Source: SVFI01 sp045643145
GTDB taxonomy: Bacteria > Bacillota > Clostridia > Lachnospirales > Lachnospiraceae
Assembly: GCA_045643145.1 (NCBI GenBank)
Contig: JAZUKG010000234.1
Location: forward strand, 1 to 31,009
Length of the DNA: 31,009 bases
Direction: 5' to 3'
Below are positions 22,809 to 30,845 of the stretch, piece after piece (positions within the stretch are counted from its first letter, which is position 1; the number at the start of each line of letters is the position of its first letter). Made by a program: the position numbers and the translations under genes. Under the pieces are notes generated by a model. The model was not told the DNA's origin. It saw only the letters and a program-made list of their open reading frames with translations, and did not search any database.

Positions 22809-23501
22809 CTACATGAGCTCGCAAAGCTTCATCATAAGCTTTACCGAATTCTCAATTGCCTTTGCTTCAAAGGTCGGATAATCTACACTGGCAGAATTAT
22901 CTGCTTTATCAGAAATCGCTCTGATTACCAAATACGGAATCTGATTTAAATAGGCAGCATGTCCGATAGCTGCACCTTCCATTTCGGTACAAAGACCGGC
23001 AAAGTTTTCAATCAGCCAATCCTTTTTCTTTTGATCAGAAACGAATTGATCGCCGCTGACCACGCGACCTTCAAATACCTTTACATCAGGATTCACTTCC
23101 TCGCAGGCTTTTTTAGCCAGTTCTCTGAGTCTGGCATCTGCTTCATAAGAAAGGACATCCATACGTGGTACCTGACCAATTGGGTAGCCAAAGGCAACTG
23201 CGTCCATATCATGTTCAATCGTATCAGTAGCGAGTACCACATCACCGATATCAATCTGTGCATTTAATGAGCCCGCAATACCGGAGTTAATAATCGCATC
23301 TACCTGATAAGTATCTGCTAAAATCTGAGTACACATAGCAGCATTTACCTTACCGATTCCGCTACGTACAATAACTACAGGATAACCCTTTAATTTACCC
23401 TCATAAAAATCCATATCTGCTTTTGACATGACCTTTACATCTGTCATCTGCTCTTTTAACTTTGCAACCTCTTCATCCATTGCACCAATAATTCCTAACA
23501 T
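22809..23501 (-). CDS. mtnN: 5'-methylthioadenosine/S-adenosylhomocysteine nucleosidase
   Basis: It cleaves adenine from methylthioadenosine, S-adenosylhomocysteine and 5'-deoxyadenosine, clearing products of SAM chemistry and feeding autoinducer-2 precursors. The start is the ATG of MLGIIGAMDEEV, preceded by AGGAG; an upstream extension of 15 residues crosses the leader and is rejected. Catalytic residues are visible: Glu11 (MDEEV), TEMEG (172-176) for ribose binding, and Asp198 in RAISDKAD. The length of 230 matches the family. It is the first of three closely spaced genes. Confidence 0.96.
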   Translation of the reverse strand: MLGIIGAMDEEVAKLKEQMTDVKVMSKADMDFYEGKLKGYPVVIVRSGIGKVNAAMCTQILADTYQVDAIINSGIAGSLNAQIDIGDVVLATDTIEHDMDAVAFGYPIGQVPRMDVLSYEADARLRELAKKACEEVNPDVKVFEGRVVSGDQFVSDQKKKDWLIENFAGLCTEMEGAAIGHAAYLNQIPYLVIRAISDKADNSASVDYPTFEAKAIENSVKLMMKLCELM

Positions 23502-23588
23502 ATCTTTCTCCTTTTTTCTGTTTTTCCTATATAATAATTGCGACAATACTGTAGACCATGCATCTACTCACTAATCGGAAATTAACCA

Positions 23589-24194
23589 TTAATATCCCAG
23601 ATTTTCATGGACTAGTATCAGCTCAACCGGATGTCCGCCCGGCTTTCTCCACAAAACGGAAAGCTCATTACAGATTCTGTCCGGACTGTCACAATTGTAG
23701 CATTTATCCGCCTTTATGGCACATGGAGTCTTTCTGTTTAATCGCTTGGCATTCAATGGCGCTGCGATATTTCTGGCTCTGTAAATCGCCTGATCCAAAT
23801 CCGGCGTGATTTTATTTTCGCCAATTACCATATATACCTGTTCATGCCCAAAGGAAATGTCCGCCACGCGGTTACAGGCTCCATCGATATTGACAATTTC
23901 CCCTGTTTCAGCCAGTCCATTTACAGAGCAAATATAAATCTGCGCATTTCTTTCCTCCATACGAACCTGGTTCGGAGTTTTTCCCTCCGGTGTGCGGTTA
24001 TGCCAGAATATCTGGTTGTGCTTTTCGAGCATCTCATATAAATACATCTCTCTAAGGCTTTCAGAGCCTCCAAAACCGACTGTCTTTTGGTCAATTTTTT
24101 CATCCAGATATTTTGCTGCTTCCTCTTTTGTATTAAATTCCTGTACTGTATAGCCAAAGCTAACCAAGATTTCTTTTAAGTTACTAAAATCCAT
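23589..24194 (-). CDS. LUD-domain (LutC-like) protein
   Basis: A 201-residue protein of the LUD/DUF162 family related to LutC of lactate utilisation. Visible family features are VGFGGSESLREM near 39-50, the HNRTPEGKTPNQVR segment, and VNIDGACNRVADISFGHEQVYMVIGENKI, followed by RARNIAAPLNAKRL. The Cys-containing tail (DKCYNCDSPDRICNE) is common in stand-alone anaerobe members. The lutA and lutB partners are not in this window, so lactate oxidation is not supported here. A GGAGG site and an A/T-rich candidate promoter lie upstream. Confidence 0.9.
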   Translation of the reverse strand: MDFSNLKEILVSFGYTVQEFNTKEEAAKYLDEKIDQKTVGFGGSESLREMYLYEMLEKHNQIFWHNRTPEGKTPNQVRMEERNAQIYICSVNGLAETGEIVNIDGACNRVADISFGHEQVYMVIGENKITPDLDQAIYRARNIAAPLNAKRLNRKTPCAIKADKCYNCDSPDRICNELSVLWRKPGGHPVELILVHENLGY

Positions 24195-24262
24195 AATATC
24201 CTCCGCACCTGTTTCCCATAGCTTATTTTATATTTGTTTTATATTTATTTCTATCAAAAAAA

Positions 24263-25156
24263 TCAAAATAAATCCAGTGAATGATCCAAATACATATACT
24301 CTCTGACTCGAAGCTGACACTCCGGCTTTGTCATATAATAGAGTAAAAACTCTAAAATCAAAGCACTACCAAGACTGCGTCCTTCGATTTTGAAATTGCT
24401 AAAGCCCATCGGTAAATATGTATTTTGTATCTCTGAGATTCCGATAAAACCGGGATTTTCCATTGCCTGGGAAAATACATATCCATCTTCTGAATGACGG
24501 CCCTGACATATGTGATCCGGGCAGGCATCTCCCAAACTTTTTCGGCTGACATTTTCATAACAAGCCTGGCGATCCCTGCAGCCAAAGTCACAGCATTCAT
24601 TACATAAAAACTCGACCTTGTCCTTTTGCATATCTGTCAGCGCCGAGAGTTTTTCGATTTGCTGATTCAAACGAAAATCCGGAACTACATACTGAAATTC
24701 CTTTCTATCCAGTTCCTTTCTAAAAAGCGAAAAATCCGTGATTACCTTGGTAGTAGATGAGACAAAATATAGCTCCGGGTAACTTTCCTTTAGATAAGAT
24801 AACAGCAAATCCGAATAGATAATAACACCATTTTTTGTCTCTCCCTGCGAAAACAAATCACAAAGCCCATTACACAAAGAATCATCTAAATGTTTTTCTT
24901 CCAGCAGAGAATTACTAAAGGTTAATCTGGCTGATATCTTATAGTCTTTTAACAGCTTAAAAACCTTTTGCGCATCGGCTTCTCCAAAACCAACCCTGCC
25001 GCCGCCCCACAGACAATCTGCAGGTGCTCCGTAAATAGAGCCGATTTCACACCAGTCATAAAAGTATTCGCGCTTTTCATAAAACAGTGGAAGAAACATC
25101 TGATAAAAATCATAAAATTCAAATAATCCGGGCAAATGATAATATGCCTTTTTCAC
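24263..25156 (-). CDS. U32-peptidase-like Cys-rich protein of unknown substrate
   Basis: A 297-residue product starting at GTG with GGAGG nine bases upstream. It carries seven clustered cysteines (185, 188, 189, 193, 199, 212, 217), and KIEGR at 256-260, a hallmark seen in U32/UbiU-UbiV-type proteins, where four cysteines hold a 4Fe-4S cluster. The early part (GAPADCLWGGGRVGFGEAD) fits the U32 barrel start. Known relatives include RNA-modification and O2-independent hydroxylation proteins; I cannot choose between them. It stands alone between a terminator and the LUD gene. Confidence 0.75.
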   Translation of the reverse strand: MKKAYYHLPGLFEFYDFYQMFLPLFYEKREYFYDWCEIGSIYGAPADCLWGGGRVGFGEADAQKVFKLLKDYKISARLTFSNSLLEEKHLDDSLCNGLCDLFSQGETKNGVIIYSDLLLSYLKESYPELYFVSSTTKVITDFSLFRKELDRKEFQYVVPDFRLNQQIEKLSALTDMQKDKVEFLCNECCDFGCRDRQACYENVSRKSLGDACPDHICQGRHSEDGYVFSQAMENPGFIGISEIQNTYLPMGFSNFKIEGRSLGSALILEFLLYYMTKPECQLRVREYMYLDHSLDLF

Positions 25157-25210
25157 GGTTACTTTCCTCCGGTTTCATTTCAGTTAATGATATTTTTAAT
25201 ATCCAAAGGC

Positions 25211-25257
25211 GATAAAAGAAATGCCGGGACACCTGCCACAGCAGGAATCCCAGGCAT
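25211..25257 (-). terminator. Intrinsic terminator after the SseB-like gene
   Basis: On the minus strand ATGCC-T-GGGA pairs with TCCC-GGCAT, and the apical part pairs CCTGC with GCAGG over a four-base loop. TTCTTTTATC follows. It ends the transcript containing the metallo-beta-lactamase and SseB-like genes. Confidence 0.8.
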
Positions 25258-25273
25258 CACCGTTTTCCTTTTT

Positions 25274-26647
25274 TTACTTCATGTTTTTGATATCGTCATA
25301 CATATCCTTGGCAATATAACATCCTGCTGCCGGGAACTTGGTTACATTCAATGCGATATCATATTTTTCAATCATGGAATCCACGGTTTCAATCAGACCA
25401 TTCCATGAATCATCATATTCTTCTCTGAAACGTTTCCAATCGGTATAAAATCTGACTGCGCTGCGTCCGTCCTTTCCATCCTGGATAGCCAATGCTAACT
25501 GAGTGCCCTCTTTAAAGGTTGCTGTTCCGTTTCCATTTGTCTCAGGCTTTGGAGCACCTTCCGGAAAACTCATCGGTACTAAAAATCTTCCGTTTCCGAG
25601 TGCCTGACCAAAGAATCTGTAATAAAGTCTAAAGCATAAATCCTCATACTCTGTATTTGGTTTTCCGATCTGTCCCATCATTAAATTCCAGCGAACGATG
25701 TCCGGGTTTGTAACAGGAATATCGACTTCTTTCATCTGTGAATAATCCGGCTTTGGCATAAAGTAGTCTGCTGCTACCGCCACCTCTGGACATGTAAATT
25801 CCACACCCTGTGCTCCGTTGATAAAGAAGCAATAACCGAGGAAATTGCGAATTCCCTGCTTGTCCTCACCGTTTTCAATTTTACGAAGCTCTAAAGCTGA
25901 CTTTTCATAAGAAGATGAATATACCGGTTCATAAGCATCTGTTACTACCATAATATCAGGCGGAGTACATTCATATCCCTGTTCACGTCTGATTGTTTTA
26001 GAAAACAGATGCGGTTCATTTGTTTTTTTGTTGTATGCCACATAGATATGATCCAGGGCATACATTTTCTGAATCATAGCCTTGGCCATAACGCCCATTT
26101 TTGTGATGACATCATTGTGCTCTTCCTGAGAAACATCGTCGCGTTTGGACATAGAGAAGTTGAGAAGTCTCCATGTTTCTGCCAGGTCTGTAATACTCAT
26201 CAGGTTAAGGTCTGACTCTGAAAGCTCTGCATTTTTACCTGCTACATAACCATCACCGATACCGTTAATATAAGCACTATGTAAATCAGCAACAGTTGAA
26301 TATCTCGAATGAATTACACTACCGGGTTTAAGTCCGATGCGTGCTCCATTTTTTACTACGATAGAAACTCTTTCATTGGTAGCAGATTCAGGCTGCACCA
26401 GTTCTCCGTTTTCTGCCTTTTTTTCCAGACCTAAAATCTCTGAAACGGTCACACTGGTGTTATCATCACCCGGATTTGAAATATAAATCGCGTCCTTTAC
26501 ATGAATCGTTCCTTTTAATCTACCGATAACGATGACATCATCGCTGTCCTTTAAACGAAATATATCACTAACGCCGTAGGTAAAGTCCATTCCGCCTTCC
26601 GGCTCCTTTTCCTGCGCCTGTTTCTTTCCAAAATTTAATAATCCCAT
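25274..26647 (-). CDS. SseB-like protein with an EF-Tu-domain-2-like N-terminus
   Basis: The start is the ATG of MGLLNFGKKQ with GGAGG five bases upstream; a TTG four codons earlier is unlikely. In the 457 residues, 25-75 (DVIVIGRLKGTIHVKDAIYI to TVSEILGL) resembles the beta-barrel domain 2 of translation GTPases, without any GTPase domain. The last 115 residues (NGRFLVPMSF, ALAIQDGKDG, VRFYTDWKRFREEY, CYIAKDMYDD) resemble SseB-like domains. The middle 250 residues are not recognised. It follows the metallo-beta-lactamase gene by 37 bases and is probably in its operon. Function unknown. Confidence 0.8.
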   Translation of the reverse strand: MGLLNFGKKQAQEKEPEGGMDFTYGVSDIFRLKDSDDVIVIGRLKGTIHVKDAIYISNPGDDNTSVTVSEILGLEKKAENGELVQPESATNERVSIVVKNGARIGLKPGSVIHSRYSTVADLHSAYINGIGDGYVAGKNAELSESDLNLMSITDLAETWRLLNFSMSKRDDVSQEEHNDVITKMGVMAKAMIQKMYALDHIYVAYNKKTNEPHLFSKTIRREQGYECTPPDIMVVTDAYEPVYSSSYEKSALELRKIENGEDKQGIRNFLGYCFFINGAQGVEFTCPEVAVAADYFMPKPDYSQMKEVDIPVTNPDIVRWNLMMGQIGKPNTEYEDLCFRLYYRFFGQALGNGRFLVPMSFPEGAPKPETNGNGTATFKEGTQLALAIQDGKDGRSAVRFYTDWKRFREEYDDSWNGLIETVDSMIEKYDIALNVTKFPAAGCYIAKDMYDDIKNMK

Positions 26648-26684
26648 AGGTTCCTCCAAATAAATCTATTTTACATATTTCACT

Positions 26685-27368
26685 TTACTCTGTTGAATAT
26701 AGGAATCCGGTATAACTGCCCTGATATATGTTGCAAGGCATTTGCGGATGCTTTTTACATTCCGTAATACGGCCCTCGTATAAATCAGTGGCATCCTGTA
26801 AACAATGTTCAATCGCACTGCTTTCAATCGGGAATATACTGTGACTTGGGTAAATCGCATCAAAGCTGTCTGTTTTGCTGCCAAGCTTTTTAAGGCTTTC
26901 CAGATAAAGCGGGAAGTTTCTTTTCTCGCCAAACATAAAGATCATTCCGTTTTTCTGTACTCCGTCTCCTGTCAAAATAAATCTCTGCTTTTTCTCCAGT
27001 AAAGAAATACTGCCATAGGTATGACCCGGAGTATGCAAAATTTCAAACTCGAAATCACCGACAGAAATGACATCCCCGTCTTTTACAAAGGTTTTAGCAA
27101 TCTCATCCGGAACGAGACCTGCATCCTCTTCATGCATCAGGCATGCACCAAAGGCTTTCAGACTTCCGGTATGATCGCCATCACCGTGAGTCAGAATGAC
27201 ACGAACCGGCAAAGAGGTAATCTCTTTTACCTTGCCTGCGATATCCACATCCCAAAATCCGGCGTCCACCAACAGAGCCTCTGTTTCACCTAAAAACAAA
27301 AAGCAGCGAACTCTGCCGTCATCCAATATATACATATTTTCTTTTTCTTTGATTACCTTTATTTCCAT
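26685..27368 (-). CDS. Metallo-beta-lactamase-fold hydrolase
   Basis: A 227-residue MBL-fold enzyme. The first metal motif is LTHGDGDHTGS (His61, Asp63, Asp65, His66), followed by HTPGHTYGSI, the bridging Asp in LTGDGV, and the late His in YPSHS. The second His of the usual HxHxDH is Asp, a known variation of the family. Length and layout fit glyoxalase-II-like or general hydrolases; the substrate is not evident. GGGG lies upstream of the ATG, and an extended -10 promoter about 50 bases upstream drives it with the SseB-like gene. Confidence 0.92.
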   Translation of the reverse strand: MEIKVIKEKENMYILDDGRVRCFLFLGETEALLVDAGFWDVDIAGKVKEITSLPVRVILTHGDGDHTGSLKAFGACLMHEEDAGLVPDEIAKTFVKDGDVISVGDFEFEILHTPGHTYGSISLLEKKQRFILTGDGVQKNGMIFMFGEKRNFPLYLESLKKLGSKTDSFDAIYPSHSIFPIESSAIEHCLQDATDLYEGRITECKKHPQMPCNIYQGSYTGFLYSTE

Positions 27369-27417
27369 AGATTCCCCAAATCTCTCTGTCCTAAACCGGT
27401 TAAATCACGACTTCTAT

Positions 27418-27423
27418 ATTGTA
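27418..27423 (-). promoter_or_regulatory. Extended -10 promoter of the MBL hydrolase operon
   Basis: The minus strand reads TATGGTACAAT, TGG before TACAAT, about 50 bases ahead of the hydrolase ATG. The -35 region is A/T-rich without a clear match. The rest of the gap 27369-27486 shows nothing else. Confidence 0.5.
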
Positions 27424-27486
27424 CCATATTTTTGCTGATTATTTTCTTAAACTTTTCTCAATTTTGCTATTTCTATATACAAAATC

Positions 27487-28080
27487 TCATAATTCCATCA
27501 ATAACGCTCTGCAAGGAGCTCCGTCTGACTGCCCGAGGTTGATCGGTGCGGCATTTAACAGATATTTACCGTCCTTTACTTCTGATAGACGAATTCCCTC
27601 TAAAAGCACAATCTCCTCAGAAAGAAGAATCAAATGTGTCTGCATCGGCGCATCCAAAGGGCCAACGGTCTGCGATTCATTTCCCACCAGATAGATGTGA
27701 TTTTCGGCAAACACCTTGGCAGCCTCTTCTGTCACAGTGGTATTACCCCTGAATAAAAGACGCTTGGCACATTCCTCATCTACCTCTTTAGCCAGCTCAA
27801 TGACCTTTTTTGCTTCCTCTGCCCCCAGCTCTCCGTCTTTGGTATAAACATAGCAGTATCCTACGAGCTTTTCCAAATCCAGTTCATCGATTTTCTTGCC
27901 ATCATTTAAAAAATGGAATGGTGCATCTACATGAGTACCGTTGTGTGCACACATGCTCAGAGCCGATAAATTGCAAATCGCTCCGTCCTCGATACGCAGT
28001 ACTACTGTCTTTTCCGGATGCGGATCCCCCGGAAAAACCACGCAGCTGTATACTTCCTGTGAAATATCATATATCTTCAT
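27487..28080 (-). CDS. Cyclase-family (kynurenine formamidase-like) hydrolase
   Basis: A 197-residue metal-dependent hydrolase. The metal motif HNGTHVDAPFHF matches HxGTHxDxPxH, and DISQEVYSCVVFPGDP is the usual N-terminus of the family. RLLFRGNT, LVGNESQTVGP and EGIRLSEV mark the later conserved blocks. Family members hydrolyse N-formylkynurenine or similar amides; with no tryptophan catabolism genes nearby the true substrate is open. It starts 36 bases after the alpha/beta hydrolase and is the last gene of the HTH-hydrolase-cyclase operon. Confidence 0.92.
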   Translation of the reverse strand: MKIYDISQEVYSCVVFPGDPHPEKTVVLRIEDGAICNLSALSMCAHNGTHVDAPFHFLNDGKKIDELDLEKLVGYCYVYTKDGELGAEEAKKVIELAKEVDEECAKRLLFRGNTTVTEEAAKVFAENHIYLVGNESQTVGPLDAPMQTHLILLSEEIVLLEGIRLSEVKDGKYLLNAAPINLGQSDGAPCRALLMEL

Positions 28081-28116
28081 ATACTATCCTCTGTTACATT
28101 GATTGATTATTTACTA

Positions 28117-28992
28117 CTATTTTTTTCTCTTGATAAATTGACGGAAAAAGTCGCATTCCGCATCATTTGCTATTTTAGCATCTTGTTTATGAATATCACA
28201 ATGGAAAACATGGTAAAGCGGATGATTTTCGTCTCCAAATACTTTTGCTTCACATGGAATACCGAACCCGGTTAATTTGTCAATCAGAGCCGGAATTTCC
28301 TGCTTTAATATATCCTGATAAGCACCTAAAAGGTAGCAAGGCGGGAAGTTTTCATTTACATGATCTATCAGAGAAATCTGCCTGATTTCCTCATCGGAGC
28401 CTTTCTTTTTGAAAATATCGGCCTGAAAAAATTTCTGCTCTCCCTGTTGCACACTGTATATACCACAGTTTAGTCCCAGCGCACTGATTTTAATATCCGG
28501 CAAAGCAAAAGACATCTCCTGTGCATACTCAGAATTTGTAAGCATCGCGGCATACAAACCGGCCGTCGTAGCACCGGCAGAGTCTCCCAGCAAAAACACA
28601 TGGTTTAGATCCATGCCATACTCTTTTGCATGATTTATCATCCAGTGAAAAACCAGATTGGTATCCTCAAGAGGCGCCGGGAATTTGTACTTTGGTGCCA
28701 GACGATAATTGAAATTCACCACTACAAAGCCACGCTTTGCCAAATCCATACAGTAAAACTGATATACCTCTTTGTCTCCGTAAACAAAGCCGCCGCCATG
28801 TGCGCTGACAATTACCGGTAATGTTCCGGACTCATTTTTCGGGCGATACACATCCAGAATCTGCCACTTTATGTCTTCACCATAGGAAATATTGTCAAAA
28901 CGACGAATTTCTGCCGGCGTGGATAAATCGCGGTCACGCTTTGCATCTCCCTTTTTGCAGTTGTATCGAAAAATCCATGTTGCTAATGACAT
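28117..28992 (-). CDS. Alpha/beta-fold hydrolase, hormone-sensitive-lipase type
   Basis: A 291-residue esterase-type enzyme. It shows the oxyanion motif HGGGFVYGD, the nucleophile elbow GDSAGAT, and a late His in NHPLYHVFH that can complete the triad with Asp. There is no signal peptide, so it should be cytoplasmic. A TAGGAAAT ribosome binding site overlaps the stop of the HTH regulator, five bases upstream. Two hydrolases behind one regulator suggest a small catabolic or detoxifying operon. Confidence 0.93.
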   Translation of the reverse strand: MSLATWIFRYNCKKGDAKRDRDLSTPAEIRRFDNISYGEDIKWQILDVYRPKNESGTLPVIVSAHGGGFVYGDKEVYQFYCMDLAKRGFVVVNFNYRLAPKYKFPAPLEDTNLVFHWMINHAKEYGMDLNHVFLLGDSAGATTAGLYAAMLTNSEYAQEMSFALPDIKISALGLNCGIYSVQQGEQKFFQADIFKKKGSDEEIRQISLIDHVNENFPPCYLLGAYQDILKQEIPALIDKLTGFGIPCEAKVFGDENHPLYHVFHCDIHKQDAKIANDAECDFFRQFIKRKK

Positions 28993-28997
28993 ATTTC

Positions 28998-29855
28998 CTA
29001 CCTACCATCACTCATAGCGATTGCATTTTTTCTTTTTACTCCCAGCACATAGGTTTGATATATGATCAGTCCGTATATCAAAACTTTTAGCACCAGGTTG
29101 ACGCTGGTATTCATAGCCAAATACTCTTCTCCCGCCAGAACAATTCGATAATACGTATGAATGATTGTAAATATTTCCCAAGCAGCAGTTAGATAAATCA
29201 AATAAACATATGCTTTGTTTGAGGTTGTGCGGAAAAAATAAAAGAATGCTGCAACGGCACCTACAAAATTAGGAAGAATCGTTATCACACTCGCAAATAA
29301 CATTTGCAGCAGTGACAGATGTAAATAAGTCGTATAGTTTACTGAGTTTGTAATACACATAGATCCAAAATATGCCACTATAACCACACCCATTCTTTTC
29401 GGGGATAGCGTTCCTCTGAGCGCCTGAAACAAACCATATGAAAAAGATACCACTTGAATTGCCAATCCCAAAATATGGACCAAGACATGCTCAATATTGC
29501 TATAACTGGCTTCTCCCGATATAAACGGGATACGAAGAACAATATCGACTATCGTGATAGCAAATGTAATAACTACAAATGCATACAGTGCAATCATAAT
29601 ATTATTGATACTTTTTTTTTCAATTACAGGGTTTCGTTCTACTACTTTTGTCATTTCTTTTCCAGATAACAGGTCATCAAGACTCACTTCCAGAATCTGC
29701 GATATCTTTTTGGTAGTCAGCAAATCCGGATATCTGTCTCCACATTCCCATCTCGAAACCGATTGTCTGGTTACATATAATTGTTCTGCAAGAGACTGCT
29801 GAGTCATCCCCTTTTGCTCTCTCGCTCTTCTGAGTTGTTCGCCAAATTCGACCAT
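28998..29855 (-). CDS. XRE-family HTH regulator with a membrane domain
   Basis: The start is the ATG of MVEFGEQLRRAREQKG with AAGGAG upstream; a longer frame reading into the promoter is rejected. Residues 1-65 form an XRE helix-turn-helix (MTQQSLAEQLYVTRQSVSRW, then ISQILEVSLDDLLSGKE). After about 85 come roughly six hydrophobic segments. It is therefore a DNA-binding protein fixed in the membrane, a type that may sense envelope or lipophilic signals; this is family-level inference. It heads the operon with the two hydrolases. A palindrome lies just upstream of its promoter. Confidence 0.88.
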   Translation of the reverse strand: MVEFGEQLRRAREQKGMTQQSLAEQLYVTRQSVSRWECGDRYPDLLTTKKISQILEVSLDDLLSGKEMTKVVERNPVIEKKSINNIMIALYAFVVITFAITIVDIVLRIPFISGEASYSNIEHVLVHILGLAIQVVSFSYGLFQALRGTLSPKRMGVVIVAYFGSMCITNSVNYTTYLHLSLLQMLFASVITILPNFVGAVAAFFYFFRTTSNKAYVYLIYLTAAWEIFTIIHTYYRIVLAGEEYLAMNTSVNLVLKVLIYGLIIYQTYVLGVKRKNAIAMSDGR

Positions 29856-29906
29856 GTCAAATCTGCTCCTTTCAAGTTTTAAATTTTCACCTGCAGATGT
29901 GGTTAC

Positions 29907-29935
29907 AGTATCACAAATCGGTCCCAAAACATCAA
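29907..29935 (-). promoter_or_regulatory. Promoter of the HTH-hydrolase operon
   Basis: TTGATG (29935-29930) and GATACT (29912-29907) are 17 bases apart on the minus strand, with TG one base before the -10 (extended -10). It would give a leader of about 45 bases before the ATG at 29855. Confidence 0.5.
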
Positions 29936-29958
29936 GCACCACCTTGATTTTACCCTGT

Positions 29959-29971
29959 CACCATAATGGTG
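29959..29971. promoter_or_regulatory. Palindrome CACCATAATGGTG, possible operator
   Basis: A perfect inverted repeat of two six-base arms around one base stands about 24 bases upstream of the -35 of the HTH regulator promoter. Dimeric XRE proteins commonly bind such sites, so autoregulation is plausible. It could also serve another factor. Confidence 0.4.
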
Positions 29972-30021
29972 CACACCGTGAAAACCCTTATTTTAAGGCA
30001 CTTTTACAGAACTCTCATAAT

Positions 30022-30306
30022 TTATCCGATGCTATTTTTAGCATCTGCTTTTCTCCCGGATTTTTTTATCTTTTCTAAAATTTTGCTCACGATTGCTGCG
30101 ATGACGGTACCAAAGAATACTGCGATTCCCATTAATATCACAATCTCACCCATCAACATGTCTCGTGCCTGCTTTTCAAGTATATCAGCAGGTACTAATT
30201 GCGAATCCTGAAACGGCATGGACGCTACAGCATACGCTCCAAATCCGATAAAAATCATGGCAAATGCCACCATAATCAATACTATGAATATTATCACTTT
30301 TTTCAT
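30022..30306 (-). CDS. Small two-segment membrane protein
   Basis: A 94-residue protein with membrane segments at about 3-28 and 52-75 and a Lys-rich tail (KILEKIKKSGRK). GGAG lies six bases before the ATG, which directly follows the stop of the upstream gene (TAAATG). No family is recognised. It is co-translated with the four-segment protein upstream and may form a complex with it. Confidence 0.75.
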   Translation of the reverse strand: MKKVIIFIVLIMVAFAMIFIGFGAYAVASMPFQDSQLVPADILEKQARDMLMGEIVILMGIAVFFGTVIAAIVSKILEKIKKSGRKADAKNSIG

Positions 30307-30696
30307 TTATTTCTCCGTGCGAAACTTTTTAATCAGGTTGACGATACTCGCGATTAAAATCCCTATATTCAAAATGATCAGACACACTGTCATCCAAACG
30401 CATTCATAGCCTTCAATCCCGGTAATCAGACATCCGGCAACACAAGCCATCATACTCACAAATGATAAAAGGATGGTAAGTATATACATGACCGTACTAT
30501 TTTTCGCCTTTGCTATCATAAATCCCAATATAGCATACCCTTCTCCCCATATAAAAGCCAGAAAGGAAATGATCAACGCCCCAATCATAGCTGCAATAGA
30601 GAATGTATGTACCGATGATGTGTAAGATCCCAGCAGATGCAGTACAAAAAAAGCAATTAGGGGAACATATTTCCAAAACTTATTTTTCTGATCCAT
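30307..30696 (-). CDS. Small four-segment membrane protein
   Basis: A 129-residue product with four hydrophobic segments (about 11-25, 32-58, 67-90, 100-120) and a basic C-terminus (KKFRTEK). GAGG lies about ten bases before the ATG. It is immediately followed by another small membrane protein gene. No family is recognised and no regulator is visible in the 150-base gap upstream, where a TATACT -10-like element lacks a good -35. Confidence 0.75.
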   Translation of the reverse strand: MDQKNKFWKYVPLIAFFVLHLLGSYTSSVHTFSIAAMIGALIISFLAFIWGEGYAILGFMIAKAKNSTVMYILTILLSFVSMMACVAGCLITGIEGYECVWMTVCLIILNIGILIASIVNLIKKFRTEK

Positions 30697-30799
30697 ATCA
30701 AGTCACCTCTTCAATCCAGTATAAATATACCATAGAGTTCTCCATCTTTCATTCTTTTTCCTGGCATTTGGTGCATCAAAACCTTTGTAGCATGACAAA

Positions 30800-30830
30800 G
30801 GGACGCTCCTTGTAAAAAAAGGAACGTCCC
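30800..30830 (-). terminator. Intrinsic terminator after the surface-protein fragment
   Basis: GGGACG pairs with CGTCCC and, past one mismatch, TCCTT pairs with AAGGA across an A-rich loop. The minus strand continues with only TTTG, a short T-run, so its strength is uncertain. It lies 16 bases after the stop of the right-edge gene. Confidence 0.65.
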
Positions 30831-30845
30831 CATATTTCAAAACAT

